Shown here piece by piece: positions 32,966 through 41,619 of a stretch of DNA of 47,563 bases. The notes under the pieces were generated by a model. It was given only the letters and a program-made list of their open reading frames with translations. It was not told the origin of the DNA and did no database searches. The position numbers and the translations under genes are program-made. The stretch spans positions 1-47,563 of the forward strand of contig NZ_JAPDPH010000031.1 in the NCBI RefSeq assembly GCF_026013475.1. Direction: 5' to 3'. This DNA comes from Micromonospora yasonensis. Lineage in GTDB: Bacteria; Actinomycetota; Actinomycetes; Mycobacteriales; Micromonosporaceae. Numbering within the stretch: the first letter of the stretch is position 1; every line of letters begins with the position of its first letter.

Positions 32966-33730
32966 TCAGCGCTCGGTGGAGAAGATGACCGTGAAGTGGG
33001 CGCCGAACGGATCGGTCACGCCGGCCAGGGGGCCGTGCGGGGTGTTGACCGGACCGAAGCGCACCTTGCCGCCGAGCTCGCGGATCCGCTCCACGGCCTG
33101 GTCGACGTCGGCGACCCAGAAGTACGTCTGCCAGTGCGGCGGGACGACACCCTGGAGGTTCTGGCCGATCTTGCGCCGGCCGCCGACCCGCTCGCCGTTG
33201 ATGCTGAGGATCGCCGTCTGGTCGTCGATCTCCCGGCGGTGCATGGCGAACAGGCCGGTGTAGAAGGCGTCCGCCGCCTCGGCGTCGTTGGTCAGCACCT
33301 CGTGCCAACAGGTGGTGTTGATCTCGTTGATCCGCTCGGCGCCGATGTGGGCGCCGGCCTGCCAGAGGCCGACCACCGCGCCGGAGGGGTCGCGGAGCAC
33401 CGCGGCCCGGCCCCGGCCCGCCACCTCGAACGGCGGGACCAGCAGGGTCGCGCCGCGCCGGACCGCGCCGTCCACCATGGACTTCAGGTCCGCCGCCGCG
33501 AGGTAGGTGGCCCACACGGTCGGCTGGCCGGAGCCGGCCGGGATCTGCGACAGGCCGGCCACCTTGGCCCCTTGGTGCAGGGCGTAGGTGTACTTCCGCT
33601 CGGAGTCCTCGTCGGTCTTGAACTCCCAGCCGAACAGCCGCCCGTAGAACTCCTTGGCGGCGTCCAGGTCGGTCACGGAGAGCTCGACCCAGGCGGGGGC
33701 GCCGTCGACGTACTCGGTGCGCTCGGACAT
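32966..33730 (-). CDS. Two-domain VOC (glyoxalase-fold) protein
   Basis: A 254-residue protein with two VOC modules: PAWVELSVTDLDAAKEFYGR then LFGWEF at the start, and a second beginning near residue 140 (INTTCWHEVLTNDAEAADAF). It resembles the actinobacterial hydroxylase-annotated VOC proteins found in many type II PKS clusters. Family members may act as ring-cleaving or isomerising metal enzymes or as product-binding resistance proteins; no choice can be made here. ATG 33730 is supported by the family start and by AAGGAG upstream. Confidence 0.82.
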   Translation of the reverse strand: MSERTEYVDGAPAWVELSVTDLDAAKEFYGRLFGWEFKTDEDSERKYTYALHQGAKVAGLSQIPAGSGQPTVWATYLAAADLKSMVDGAVRRGATLLVPPFEVAGRGRAAVLRDPSGAVVGLWQAGAHIGAERINEINTTCWHEVLTNDAEAADAFYTGLFAMHRREIDDQTAILSINGERVGGRRKIGQNLQGVVPPHWQTYFWVADVDQAVERIRELGGKVRFGPVNTPHGPLAGVTDPFGAHFTVIFSTER

Positions 33731-33789
33731 GATGTCTCCTTCTTGGTCGTACGACAGGGTTTGCGGAAAGCGTGGGGGGTGGCGGGCAA

Positions 33790-34245
33790 TCAGCCGACCA
33801 GCGCGACCGCGGTGGCGTTCACCACGACGGCGAGCAGGGCGAGGGCGGTGCGTGCCAGGTGGAAGCCGCGCCACCGGCGGCGCGGATCGGACCAGCCCCG
33901 GGGCAGGTTCTCCGGGTCGTCCTTGAGCAGCCGGCGGTTGATCCGCATGTTGCCGAACTCGGAGACGAACATCGTGCCGACGATCAGCAGCGTCCCGGCG
34001 AGGAACAGCCAGCGGGAGGGCGCCGGGGTGAGCACGGCCAGCCCCAGGTTCACCAGCACCGTGCTGGAACAGAGGATCGGCATGGTCGGGTGGTAGCCAT
34101 CGACGAGCTTGTTGTTCACGTAGACAAACCGGCTGCGAGGCATCTTGAAGAACGCCGGGACCAGCGCGATGGCGACGTCGAAGAAGACGCCGGCGATCAG
34201 CCCGGTGGTCACCAGCACGGCCACGCTGAGGGTGCCGACCAGCAT
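33790..34245 (-). CDS. DUF1772 (anthrone-oxygenase-like) membrane protein, copy 2
   Basis: A 151-residue protein with four membrane helices. It shows the family pattern FFDVAIALVPAFFKM, YHPTMPILCSSTVLVNLGLA, FVSEFGNMRINRRL and a C-terminal helix after WRGFHLARTALALL. Members of this family in polyketide clusters are annotated as anthrone-oxygenase-like and proposed to oxidise aromatic rings without cofactors. The start is two bases past the ketoreductase stop, showing tight coupling. A second, related copy lies just upstream at 35028-35489. Confidence 0.82.
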   Translation of the reverse strand: MLVGTLSVAVLVTTGLIAGVFFDVAIALVPAFFKMPRSRFVYVNNKLVDGYHPTMPILCSSTVLVNLGLAVLTPAPSRWLFLAGTLLIVGTMFVSEFGNMRINRRLLKDDPENLPRGWSDPRRRWRGFHLARTALALLAVVVNATAVALVG

Positions 34246-34247
34246 GG

Positions 34248-34997
34248 TCACAGCCCTCCGTCCACGTTGACCGTCTCCCCGGAGACGTAGCTGGACAGGT
34301 CGCTGGCGAGGAACAGCACCGCGCCGACCACGTCGGCGGGCCGGGTGATCCGGCCCAGGGCGGTCAGCTTGCCGTAGTTCTCCATGAGCATCCGGTACTG
34401 CCCGGGATCGGTCTGCGCCAGGTCGTCGGCGGCGATCGCCCCCGGCGCGACCAGGTTCACCCGTACGCCGGTGCCGCCGAGCTCCTTGGCCAGTGAGCGG
34501 GTCAGCCCGATCAGCCCGGCCTTCGCGGCCGTGTAGTGGGTGCGCATCGCCCCGCCGTACAGCGCCGCGGCGGACCCGATGTTGACCACCGAGGCGCCCG
34601 GGTTGAGCAGCGGGAGCGCTCCCTGGGTGACCCGGTACGCGGCGTTGAGGCCGATCTCCAGCATCCGGTTCCACTCGGCCAGCGGCAGCCGGTCGAACGG
34701 GGCGAAGCCGAAGCTGCCCGCGTTGTTGACCACGATGTCGAGGGTGCCGAGGTGCGAGCGGCACTCGCCGATCAGCGCGGCCACATCCCCAGGGTCGGTC
34801 ACGTCGGCCCGCACCATCCGGTGCTTGCCGTCGGTGCCGTCCAGTTCGGCGAGCACCGCCTGGGCGGCGTCCTCGTCACTGCGGTAGCAGGCCAGCACGT
34901 TCGCGCCGGCGCCGGCCAGCGCCAGCACGATCTCCCGGCCCACCCGGCGACTGCCGCCGGTGACCAGCGCGTTACGGCCCGACAGGTCGATCTGCAT
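34248..34997 (-). CDS. SDR-family ketoreductase
   Basis: A 249-residue FabG-like reductase: NADPH motif ALVTGGSRRVGREIVLALAG, NNAGS, the catalytic Ser in VVNIGSAAALYG, and Tyr/Lys in HYTAAKAGLIGLTRSLAKEL. The ending SYVSGETVNVDGG is typical. It is related to the rightward ketoreductase at 39820, so the pathway has two reductases, as pentangular polyphenol pathways do. ATG 34997 has AAGGAG nine bases upstream; GTG 35003 is only three bases from it and less likely. Confidence 0.92.
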   Translation of the reverse strand: MQIDLSGRNALVTGGSRRVGREIVLALAGAGANVLACYRSDEDAAQAVLAELDGTDGKHRMVRADVTDPGDVAALIGECRSHLGTLDIVVNNAGSFGFAPFDRLPLAEWNRMLEIGLNAAYRVTQGALPLLNPGASVVNIGSAAALYGGAMRTHYTAAKAGLIGLTRSLAKELGGTGVRVNLVAPGAIAADDLAQTDPGQYRMLMENYGKLTALGRITRPADVVGAVLFLASDLSSYVSGETVNVDGGL

Positions 34998-35027
34998 CTG
35001 CACACACTCCTTCCGTTTGGCCGGCGG

Positions 35028-35489
35028 TCAGACCAGGACGCTGACGGCGGTGACGTTGACCAGCAGCGCGAGGATGGTGAGCGTCGCGCGCACGAAATTC
35101 CAGTTCCGCCACCGCTTGCGGGGGTCCACCTCGTCCCAGTTCTCCGGAATCCGCTCAGGGTCGAGAGTGCGAACCCAGCGGTTGATCGGGAAGTTCCGGG
35201 TGATCGAGACGGTGATCGCGCACGCGGTGAGCAGCGAGGCGAGGGCGAACAACCGACGGGACGGGGCGTCCGGTGCCACGAACGCGAGGCTGCCGTCGAG
35301 CAGGATCGTGGTGACCAGGCAGATCGGCATGAACGGATCGAACCGGGTCGTGAGGAACTGCTCGACGGTGATGTACTGCCCGACCGGCAGCACGAACATC
35401 AGCGGGGCGCCACCGAGCACCGCGATCATCAGACCACCGGCGGCCATGCCGTTCGACACCAGCACGATGGGTAACAGGAATTGAGTCAT
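35028..35489 (-). CDS. DUF1772 (anthrone-oxygenase-like) membrane protein, copy 1
   Basis: A 153-residue four-helix protein, first gene of the leftward operon. It has TTRFDPFMPICLVTTILLDG, ITRNFPINRWVRTL and a final helix after WRNWNFVRATLTILA. This parallels the copy at 33790 helix by helix (RINRRL matching PINRWV, and WxNWNFVRATL matching WRGFHLARTAL), so the two probably arose by duplication. They may form a heteromer or act on two ring positions. Its start faces the rightward PKS operon across a 221-base promoter region. Confidence 0.82.
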   Translation of the reverse strand: MTQFLLPIVLVSNGMAAGGLMIAVLGGAPLMFVLPVGQYITVEQFLTTRFDPFMPICLVTTILLDGSLAFVAPDAPSRRLFALASLLTACAITVSITRNFPINRWVRTLDPERIPENWDEVDPRKRWRNWNFVRATLTILALLVNVTAVSVLV

Positions 35490-35710
35490 CTCGTTCCTCC
35501 GCCGAGTATTCCGACGCGAACTCGTCTGCCGGCTGGCAGCTTCGGCTCCCGATCCTGTACGGGGTCGACCGAGGCCGGCTGAATTCCGGGCAGGAGCCCG
35601 ATGAGGGGCGGCCCTATATGTGTTCCATCGGCCCCCGAGAGGCCTTGGGCACTGTTCGGTGAAACCACATCGTGCGCTGAGCTGAGCGCGCCGGGCCCTA
35701 AGGAGCGCAA

Positions 35711-36034
35711 GTGGAGCGTGTGCTTATCGTCGCCAGGATGAAAGAGTCGGACATCGATACGGTGGCACAGATCTGGGGGGAATCCGACGCCACGGAGCTG
35801 CCCCATCTCGTCGGCGTGCAACGTCGCTCGCTGTTCCACTTCCAAGGTCTGTACTTCCAACTCATCGAGGCGGAGCAGGACCTCAACCCACGGATCGACG
35901 CGGTCCGGGGCAACCCGCTCTGGCAGGACGTCAACCAGAAGTTGGCGGACCACATCAAGCCGTACGACCCGGCGACCTGGCGCGGGCCGCGGGACGCGAT
36001 GGCGAACCGTTTCTATTCGTGGCAGGCATCCTGA
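35711..36034 (+). CDS. TcmI-family polyketide cyclase
   Basis: A 107-residue ferredoxin-fold cyclase: ERVLIVARMKESDIDTVAQI, LPHLVGVQRRSLFHFQGLY, and the C-terminal WRGPRDAMANRFYSW, all hallmarks of the TcmI group that closes late rings in multi-ring aromatic polyketides. GTG 35711 has AAGGAG five bases upstream. It is the first gene of the rightward PKS operon. Confidence 0.92.
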   Translation: MERVLIVARMKESDIDTVAQIWGESDATELPHLVGVQRRSLFHFQGLYFQLIEAEQDLNPRIDAVRGNPLWQDVNQKLADHIKPYDPATWRGPRDAMANRFYSWQAS

Positions 36035-36084
36035 TGGACGCCGTTTCCCCGTCCATGTCTTCTCGTCAGATAAGGAGCAACGCA

Positions 36085-36513
36085 ATGTCCGGAGTCAAGG
36101 TTGCCAAGGTCGCCGCAGCCGACGTTGCGGTGAACCGGCGGCGGGGTGGCGAAATCCGTGTCGTGCTCGGCCCCGCCACCGCCGGCGCCACCACCGGATT
36201 CCTCGGTTGCCTGTCCTTGCAGCCGGGTGAATACGTGACCGAGCACTACCACCCCTATTCCGAGGAGTTCCTCTACGTCGTCAAGGGCGCCATCGTGGTG
36301 CGGGTCGACGACGAGCCGGTGGAGGTTTCCGCCGGCGAGGGGCTGCTGGTGCCGATCAACGCCCGGCACCGGGTGGAGAACCACGGCCAGGAGCCGGCGG
36401 AGGTGGTCTTCCACCTGTGCCCGCTGGCGCCCAAGCCGGAGCTCGGCCACGTCGACACGGAGTCGGTGCTGGACACCGAACAGCCGCAGGTGCTGGTCGG
36501 AGGCGAGAGATGA
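36085..36513 (+). CDS. Cupin-domain polyketide cyclase/oxygenase
   Basis: A 142-residue single cupin with the metal-ligand pattern [15 protein letters not shown] and a second motif [12 protein letters not shown]. It is related to cupins of spore-pigment and pentangular clusters (WhiE ORFII and RemF-like), which assist ring closure. ATG 36085 has AAGGAG seven bases upstream. Its stop overlaps the KS-alpha start (ATGA). Confidence 0.9.
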   Translation: MSGVKVAKVAAADVAVNRRRGGEIRVVLGPATAGATTGFLGCLSLQPGEYVTEHYHPYSEEFLYVVKGAIVVRVDDEPVEVSAGEGLLVPINARHRVENHGQEPAEVVFHLCPLAPKPELGHVDTESVLDTEQPQVLVGGER

Positions 36514-37778
36514 CCGACCGCCGAGCGGTGATCACCGGGATCGGCGTCACCGCGCCGGGTGGGGTGGGTACCAAGGCGTTCTGGAACCTGCTCACCGAGG
36601 GCCGCACGGCTACCCGGGCCATCAGCAGCTTCGACGCCTCCGCCTTCCGTTCCCGGGTCGCGGCCGAGTGCGACTTCGACCCGGTCAAGGAGGGACTGAC
36701 CCCGGACGAGGCGCGCCGGATGGACCGGGCCACCCAGTTCGTCGTGGTGAGCGCCCGGGAGGCGATCGCGGACAGCGGCCTGGAGTTCGGCTCGCTGGTG
36801 CCGGAGCGTACCGGGGTGGCCATCGGTAGCGCGGTCGGCTGCACCATCGGCTTGGAGACCGAGTTCGTCGTGGCGAGCTCCTCGGGCCGGGACTGGGTGG
36901 TCGACCCCACGCCGAGGGTGCCCCAGCTGTACGAGTACCTGGTCCCCAGCACCTTCGCCGCCGAGGTGGCGTGGCTGTGCGGGGCGGAGGGGCCGGTCGC
37001 CACCATCTCCACCGGCTGCACCTCCGGCCTGGACTCCGTCGGCTACGCGGCGGAGCTGATCCGGGAGGGCTCCGCGGACGTGGTGGTGACCGGCGCGACC
37101 GAGGCGCCGATCTCCCCGATCTCGCTCGCCAGCTTCGACGCGATCCGGGCCACCACTCCCAACAACGACGACCCAGAGCACGCCTCCCGCCCGTTCGACC
37201 TGCGCCGGGACGGCTTCGTCATCGGTGAGGGCTCGGCGGTGCTGGTGCTGGAGGAGTACGAGCAGGCCCGCAAGCGCGGCGCGCACATCTACGGCGAGAT
37301 CGCCGGGTTCGCCAGCCGCAGCAACGCGTACCACATGACCGGGCTCAAGCCGGACGGGCGGGAGATGGCCGAGGCCATCCGCATCGCCCTGCGGCAGGGC
37401 GGGCTGCGCGCCGAGGACATCAACTATGTCAACGCGCACGGCTCGGGCACCCGGCAGAACGACCGGCACGAGACCGCCGCGTTCAAGGCCAGCCTCGGCC
37501 AGCACGCGTACCGGGTGCCGGTGAGCTCCATCAAGTCGATGGTCGGCCACTCGCTCGGTGCGATCGGTTCGATCGAACTCGCCGCCTGCGCGCTCGCCCT
37601 GGACAACCAGGTCGTCCCGCCGACGGCCAACCTGCACACGCCGGACCCGGAGTGCGACCTGGACTACGTGCCGCTGACCGCCCGGGACGTCCCGGTCGAC
37701 GCGGTGCTCAGCGTCGGCAGCGGGTTCGGCGGCTTCCAGACCGCGATGGTTCTGACCCATCCGGGGAGGGCGAGATGA
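36510..37778 (+). CDS. Type II PKS ketosynthase alpha subunit
   Basis: A 422-residue ketoacyl synthase with the full catalytic triad: Cys170 in [10 protein letters not shown], His310 in [11 protein letters not shown] and His347 in SMVGHSLGA. With the chain-length factor it condenses malonyl units on the ACP into a poly-beta-ketone. It overlaps the gene before and the gene after by ATGA, which ties expression of cupin, KS-alpha and chain-length factor together. The neighbouring cyclase set suggests a long-chain, pentangular-type system, but chain length cannot be read from the sequence by eye. Confidence 0.97.
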   Translation: MTDRRAVITGIGVTAPGGVGTKAFWNLLTEGRTATRAISSFDASAFRSRVAAECDFDPVKEGLTPDEARRMDRATQFVVVSAREAIADSGLEFGSLVPERTGVAIGSAVGCTIGLETEFVVASSSGRDWVVDPTPRVPQLYEYLVPSTFAAEVAWLCGAEGPVATISTGCTSGLDSVGYAAELIREGSADVVVTGATEAPISPISLASFDAIRATTPNNDDPEHASRPFDLRRDGFVIGEGSAVLVLEEYEQARKRGAHIYGEIAGFASRSNAYHMTGLKPDGREMAEAIRIALRQGGLRAEDINYVNAHGSGTRQNDRHETAAFKASLGQHAYRVPVSSIKSMVGHSLGAIGSIELAACALALDNQVVPPTANLHTPDPECDLDYVPLTARDVPVDAVLSVGSGFGGFQTAMVLTHPGRAR

Positions 37779-38992
37779 CGGTAGTGGTCACCGGGCTCGG
37801 CGTGGTGGCGCCGACCGGCGCGGATGTCGAGGAGTACTGGGCCAACACCCTACGTGGCGTCTCCGGCATCCGGCCGATCTCCCGGTTCGACGCCAGCACC
37901 TACCAGCTGCGGCTGGCCGGTGAGGTGGTCGGCTTCACCGCCACCGATCACATGTCCAGCCGCCTGACGGTGCAGACCGACCGGTGGACGCATTTCGGCA
38001 TGGTCGCCGCCGAGGAGGCGTTGAAGGACGCGGCGGCGCTGCCGCTGGCCGACACCGGGATCTCCGACTACGAGCTCGCCGTGGTGACAGCCAGCTCCAG
38101 CGCCGGCAACGAGTTCGGCCAGGGCGAGCTGGGCAGCCTGTGGAGCCGGGGACCGCAGCACGTCACCACGTTCCAGTCGATCGCCTGGTTCTACGCGGCG
38201 ACCACCGGCCAGATCTCGATCCGGCACGGGATGCGGGGACCGTGCGGCGTGCTCGTCAGCGAGCAGGCCGGCGGGCTGGACGCGGTGGGCCACGCCCGCC
38301 GGGTGCTGCGCGCCGGGGCGCGGCTGGTGGTCGCCGGCGGCGGCGAGGCGCCGCTGTCCCCGTACGCGGTGGTCTGCCAGCAGGCCAACGGCCTGCTCAG
38401 CACCGGCGCGGACCCGGCCACCGGCTACCTACCGTTCGCCGCCGACGCGTCCGGCTACGTGCCCGGCGAGGGCGCCGGGATGGCGATCCTGGAGGACGAG
38501 GAGAGCGCCCGGTCGCGCGGCGTGTCCCGGGTGTACGGGCGGATCGCCGGCTACGCGGCGACGTTCGACCCGCGTCCGGACAGCGGTCGCGGTCCCACCC
38601 TGGGCCGGGCGGCCCGGCTGGCCCTGGCCGACGCAGGCGTCGACGTGACCGAGGTGGACGCGGTCTTCGCGGACGCCGGTGGCACGCCGGAGCTCGACGC
38701 GGCCGAGTCGGCGGCGCTGCGGGAGCTGTTCGGCCCGCGCGGCGTGCCGGTCACCGCCCCCAAGGTCACCACCGGCCGGTTGTACGCCGGCGGCGGCGCC
38801 CTCGACCTGGTGACCGCCCTGCTGGCGATCCGCGACCAGGTCATCCCGCCCACCCCGCGCGTGCACCCGGCTGCGGAGCACGGGCTCGACCTGGTCGGCG
38901 AGCAGCCCCGGCCGGCCCGGCTGCGGACGGTGCTGGTGCTCGCCCGCGGCTTCGGTGGATTCAACTCGGCGGTCGTCGTCACGGCCCCGTGA
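37775..38992 (+). CDS. Type II PKS chain-length factor (KS-beta)
   Basis: A 405-residue ketosynthase homologue in which the active-site Cys is replaced by Gln164 ([12 protein letters not shown]), the defining feature of the chain-length factor. It forms the heterodimer with KS-alpha and sets the number of extensions. The start ATG overlaps the KS-alpha stop. The last residues [12 protein letters not shown] are typical. Confidence 0.97.
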   Translation: MTVVVTGLGVVAPTGADVEEYWANTLRGVSGIRPISRFDASTYQLRLAGEVVGFTATDHMSSRLTVQTDRWTHFGMVAAEEALKDAAALPLADTGISDYELAVVTASSSAGNEFGQGELGSLWSRGPQHVTTFQSIAWFYAATTGQISIRHGMRGPCGVLVSEQAGGLDAVGHARRVLRAGARLVVAGGGEAPLSPYAVVCQQANGLLSTGADPATGYLPFAADASGYVPGEGAGMAILEDEESARSRGVSRVYGRIAGYAATFDPRPDSGRGPTLGRAARLALADAGVDVTEVDAVFADAGGTPELDAAESAALRELFGPRGVPVTAPKVTTGRLYAGGGALDLVTALLAIRDQVIPPTPRVHPAAEHGLDLVGEQPRPARLRTVLVLARGFGGFNSAVVVTAP

Positions 38993-39011
38993 GCACACGA
39001 AGGAGGAGCAC

Positions 39012-39723
<712 letters not shown>

Positions 39724-39819
39724 CCGCCACTCGGACCGGACCCGCCGGCCGCCGGTCACCCCCCGAGCCGGCGCCGGCGGGGCCCCCACAACCTTCCACC
39801 ACGAAGCCAAGGAGACGTC

Positions 39820-40554
39820 ATGGACATCGGCTTGACCGGCAAGCGGGTGCTGCTGACCGGCGGCACCAAGGGTATCGGCCGGGGTATCGCCCTCGCCTTC
39901 GCCAAGGCGGGCGCGCAGGTGCTCACCTGCTCGCGTAGCCAGGACGAGGCGGCGGTGAGCCTGGCCACCGAGCTGAAGGAGATCGGCGGCGACCACCACG
40001 TGGTGGCCGCCGACATCAGCACCCAGGCCGGCGTCGACGAGCTGATCGAGATCGCCCGGACCCGCCTCGGCGGGCTGGATGTGATCATCGGCAACGCCGG
40101 CGCCATCTCGCACGTGCCCTTCGCACAGCTGAGCGCCGAGGACTGGACCCGGGTGCTCACCACCAACCTGACCGCCAACTACCTGCTGATCCAGAGCGCC
40201 CTGCCGCTGCTCGCCCCGGGCGCCTCGGTGATCGTCATCGGCTCGCGCTCGGCCCTCATCGGCATCCCGCTGCGCGCCCACTACACCGCCTCCAAGGCCG
40301 GCCTGGTCGGCCTGGCCCGATCCCTGGCCAAGGAGCTCGGCCCGAAGGGCATCCGGGTCAACGTGCTGGCACCGGGCGTCATCGAGCCGGAGAACGCGCC
40401 GCTGCCCGAGACCATCCGGGCCCGGTACGAGGAGAAGACCTCGCTGAGCCGCCTGGGCCGGCCGCACGAGATCGCCGGCGCCGCGCTCTTCCTGGCCAGC
40501 GACCTTTCCAGCTACATCACCGGCGAAACGCTGAATGTGGACGGAGGAATCTGA
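39820..40554 (+). CDS. SDR-family polyketide ketoreductase
   Basis: A 244-residue reductase: VLLTGGTKGIGRGIALAFAK, IGNAGAISH, catalytic Ser in VIGSRSALIG, Tyr/Lys in HYTASKAGLVGLARSLAKEL, ending SYITGETLNVDGG. AAGGAG is placed seven bases before the ATG. It resembles the reductase at 34248 more than a typical C9 reductase, so the pair may reduce distal carbonyls, as PdmG-like enzymes do. Confidence 0.93.
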   Translation: MDIGLTGKRVLLTGGTKGIGRGIALAFAKAGAQVLTCSRSQDEAAVSLATELKEIGGDHHVVAADISTQAGVDELIEIARTRLGGLDVIIGNAGAISHVPFAQLSAEDWTRVLTTNLTANYLLIQSALPLLAPGASVIVIGSRSALIGIPLRAHYTASKAGLVGLARSLAKELGPKGIRVNVLAPGVIEPENAPLPETIRARYEEKTSLSRLGRPHEIAGAALFLASDLSSYITGETLNVDGGI

Positions 40555-40556
40555 TC

Positions 40557-40883
40557 ATGACCGAGCAGAGCGCCTTCCGGGTGACCCTCCGGATGGAGAT
40601 CCGCCCCGGCATGGGACCGGAGTTCGAGCAGGCGTGGCGCGACGGCGCGTCGGTCATCACCGACCAGCCGGCCAACCTCGGCCAGTGGCTGTCCCGCAGC
40701 GCCGAGGAGCAGGACGTCTACTACATCGTCAGCGACTGGACCGACGAGCCGGGCTTCCGCACCTACGAGGAGAGCGAGGAGCACCTGGTCCACCGGCAGA
40801 AGCTGCACCCGTACCGGGCGAAGGGCTCGATGACCACGATGCACCTGCTCCACGGGCTGACCGGGACGGGAGCCCGGGGGTGA
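40557..40883 (+). CDS. ABM-fold protein (PdmH/PdmI-like), first copy
   Basis: A 108-residue antibiotic-biosynthesis-monooxygenase fold: FRVTLRMEIRPGMGPEFEQA, IVSDWTDEPGFRTYEESEEH. Members act as cofactor-free quinone-forming oxygenases or as cyclases in pentangular pathways. The start is two bases after the ketoreductase stop, and its stop overlaps the next gene. Confidence 0.85.
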   Translation: MTEQSAFRVTLRMEIRPGMGPEFEQAWRDGASVITDQPANLGQWLSRSAEEQDVYYIVSDWTDEPGFRTYEESEEHLVHRQKLHPYRAKGSMTTMHLLHGLTGTGARG

Positions 40884-41191
40884 CCGAGCCACGGGTCAAG
40901 GTGCTGCTCTACCTGGCGCCGTCGGAGACCGAGCCCGACGCCGTCAACGAGGCGTACCACCGGATCAGCGGCGACCTCGCGGGCACCCCGGGCCTGGTCG
41001 CCAACCAGCTCATGCGGTCGGTCACCGAACCCGCCGGCTACATCGTGATGAGCGAGTGGGAGAGCCTCACCGCCTTCCATGCCTGGGAGGAGGGGCCGAA
41101 CCACCGGGACACCACCGCACCGCTGCGCCCCTACCAGGACCGCCGCCGGGGCAACCCGTTCGGCCTCTACGAAGTCGTCGCCAGCTACTGA
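40880..41191 (+). CDS. ABM-fold protein, second copy
   Basis: A 103-residue member of the same fold: VKVLLYLAPSETEPDAVNEA, YIVMSEWESLTAFHAWEEGP. GTG 40880 overlaps the preceding stop (GTGA). The first and second copies are only distantly alike, so they probably act at different steps, one as an oxygenase and one as a cyclase. Confidence 0.85.
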   Translation: MTEPRVKVLLYLAPSETEPDAVNEAYHRISGDLAGTPGLVANQLMRSVTEPAGYIVMSEWESLTAFHAWEEGPNHRDTTAPLRPYQDRRRGNPFGLYEVVASY

Positions 41192-41206
41192 CAAGGGAGG
41201 AAAGCC

Positions 41207-41575
41207 ATGCCGTACGCGGCCATCACCTACGACGTCCTACCGGGATACGAGAAGGAAATCACCGAGCTGTTCAGCAACTTCAAGCGGGCGGAGACCCCCG
41301 TCTTCACCGACGACGAGGGCAACGAGGTCGGCCGGCTGCTGGGCACCGCGGTGTTCATCAAGGACGCCACCCTGGTCCGGTTCATCCACTACGAGGGCGA
41401 GCTCGCCGACGTCGGCCGGCACATGGGCCAGCAGCGCGGGGTGCACATCCTCGAGGAGAAGCTCCAGCCGTACCTCGCCACGCCGCGGGACACCAGCTCG
41501 CCGGAAAAGTTCCGCGAGCACTTCGCGAAGAGCCTGCTGACCTGCATCTCGCAGCTGTCCACTGCCGAGCGGTAG
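41207..41575 (+). CDS. SchA/CurD-domain protein
   Basis: A 122-residue protein with the SchA/CurD-type pattern AAITYDVLPGYEKEITELFS, GTAVFIKDATLVRFIHYEG and GVHILEEKLQPYL. The family comes from spore-pigment clusters, and its exact role is not settled. AAGGGAGG precedes ATG 41207. Its presence beside a cupin and a TcmI-type cyclase strengthens the likeness to the WhiE/pentangular lineage. Confidence 0.87.
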   Translation: MPYAAITYDVLPGYEKEITELFSNFKRAETPVFTDDEGNEVGRLLGTAVFIKDATLVRFIHYEGELADVGRHMGQQRGVHILEEKLQPYLATPRDTSSPEKFREHFAKSLLTCISQLSTAER

Positions 41576-41619
41576 CGGCCGGGCGGCTCGTAGCCACCAA
41601 TTCCGAGGGAGATCTTCAG

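Noticed and set aside
35490..35710. SARP-like repeats in the divergent PKS promoter region
   Set aside because: Only one GTGA is seen, without regular spacing, so the repeat pattern of the 23.8-kb region is not reproduced here.
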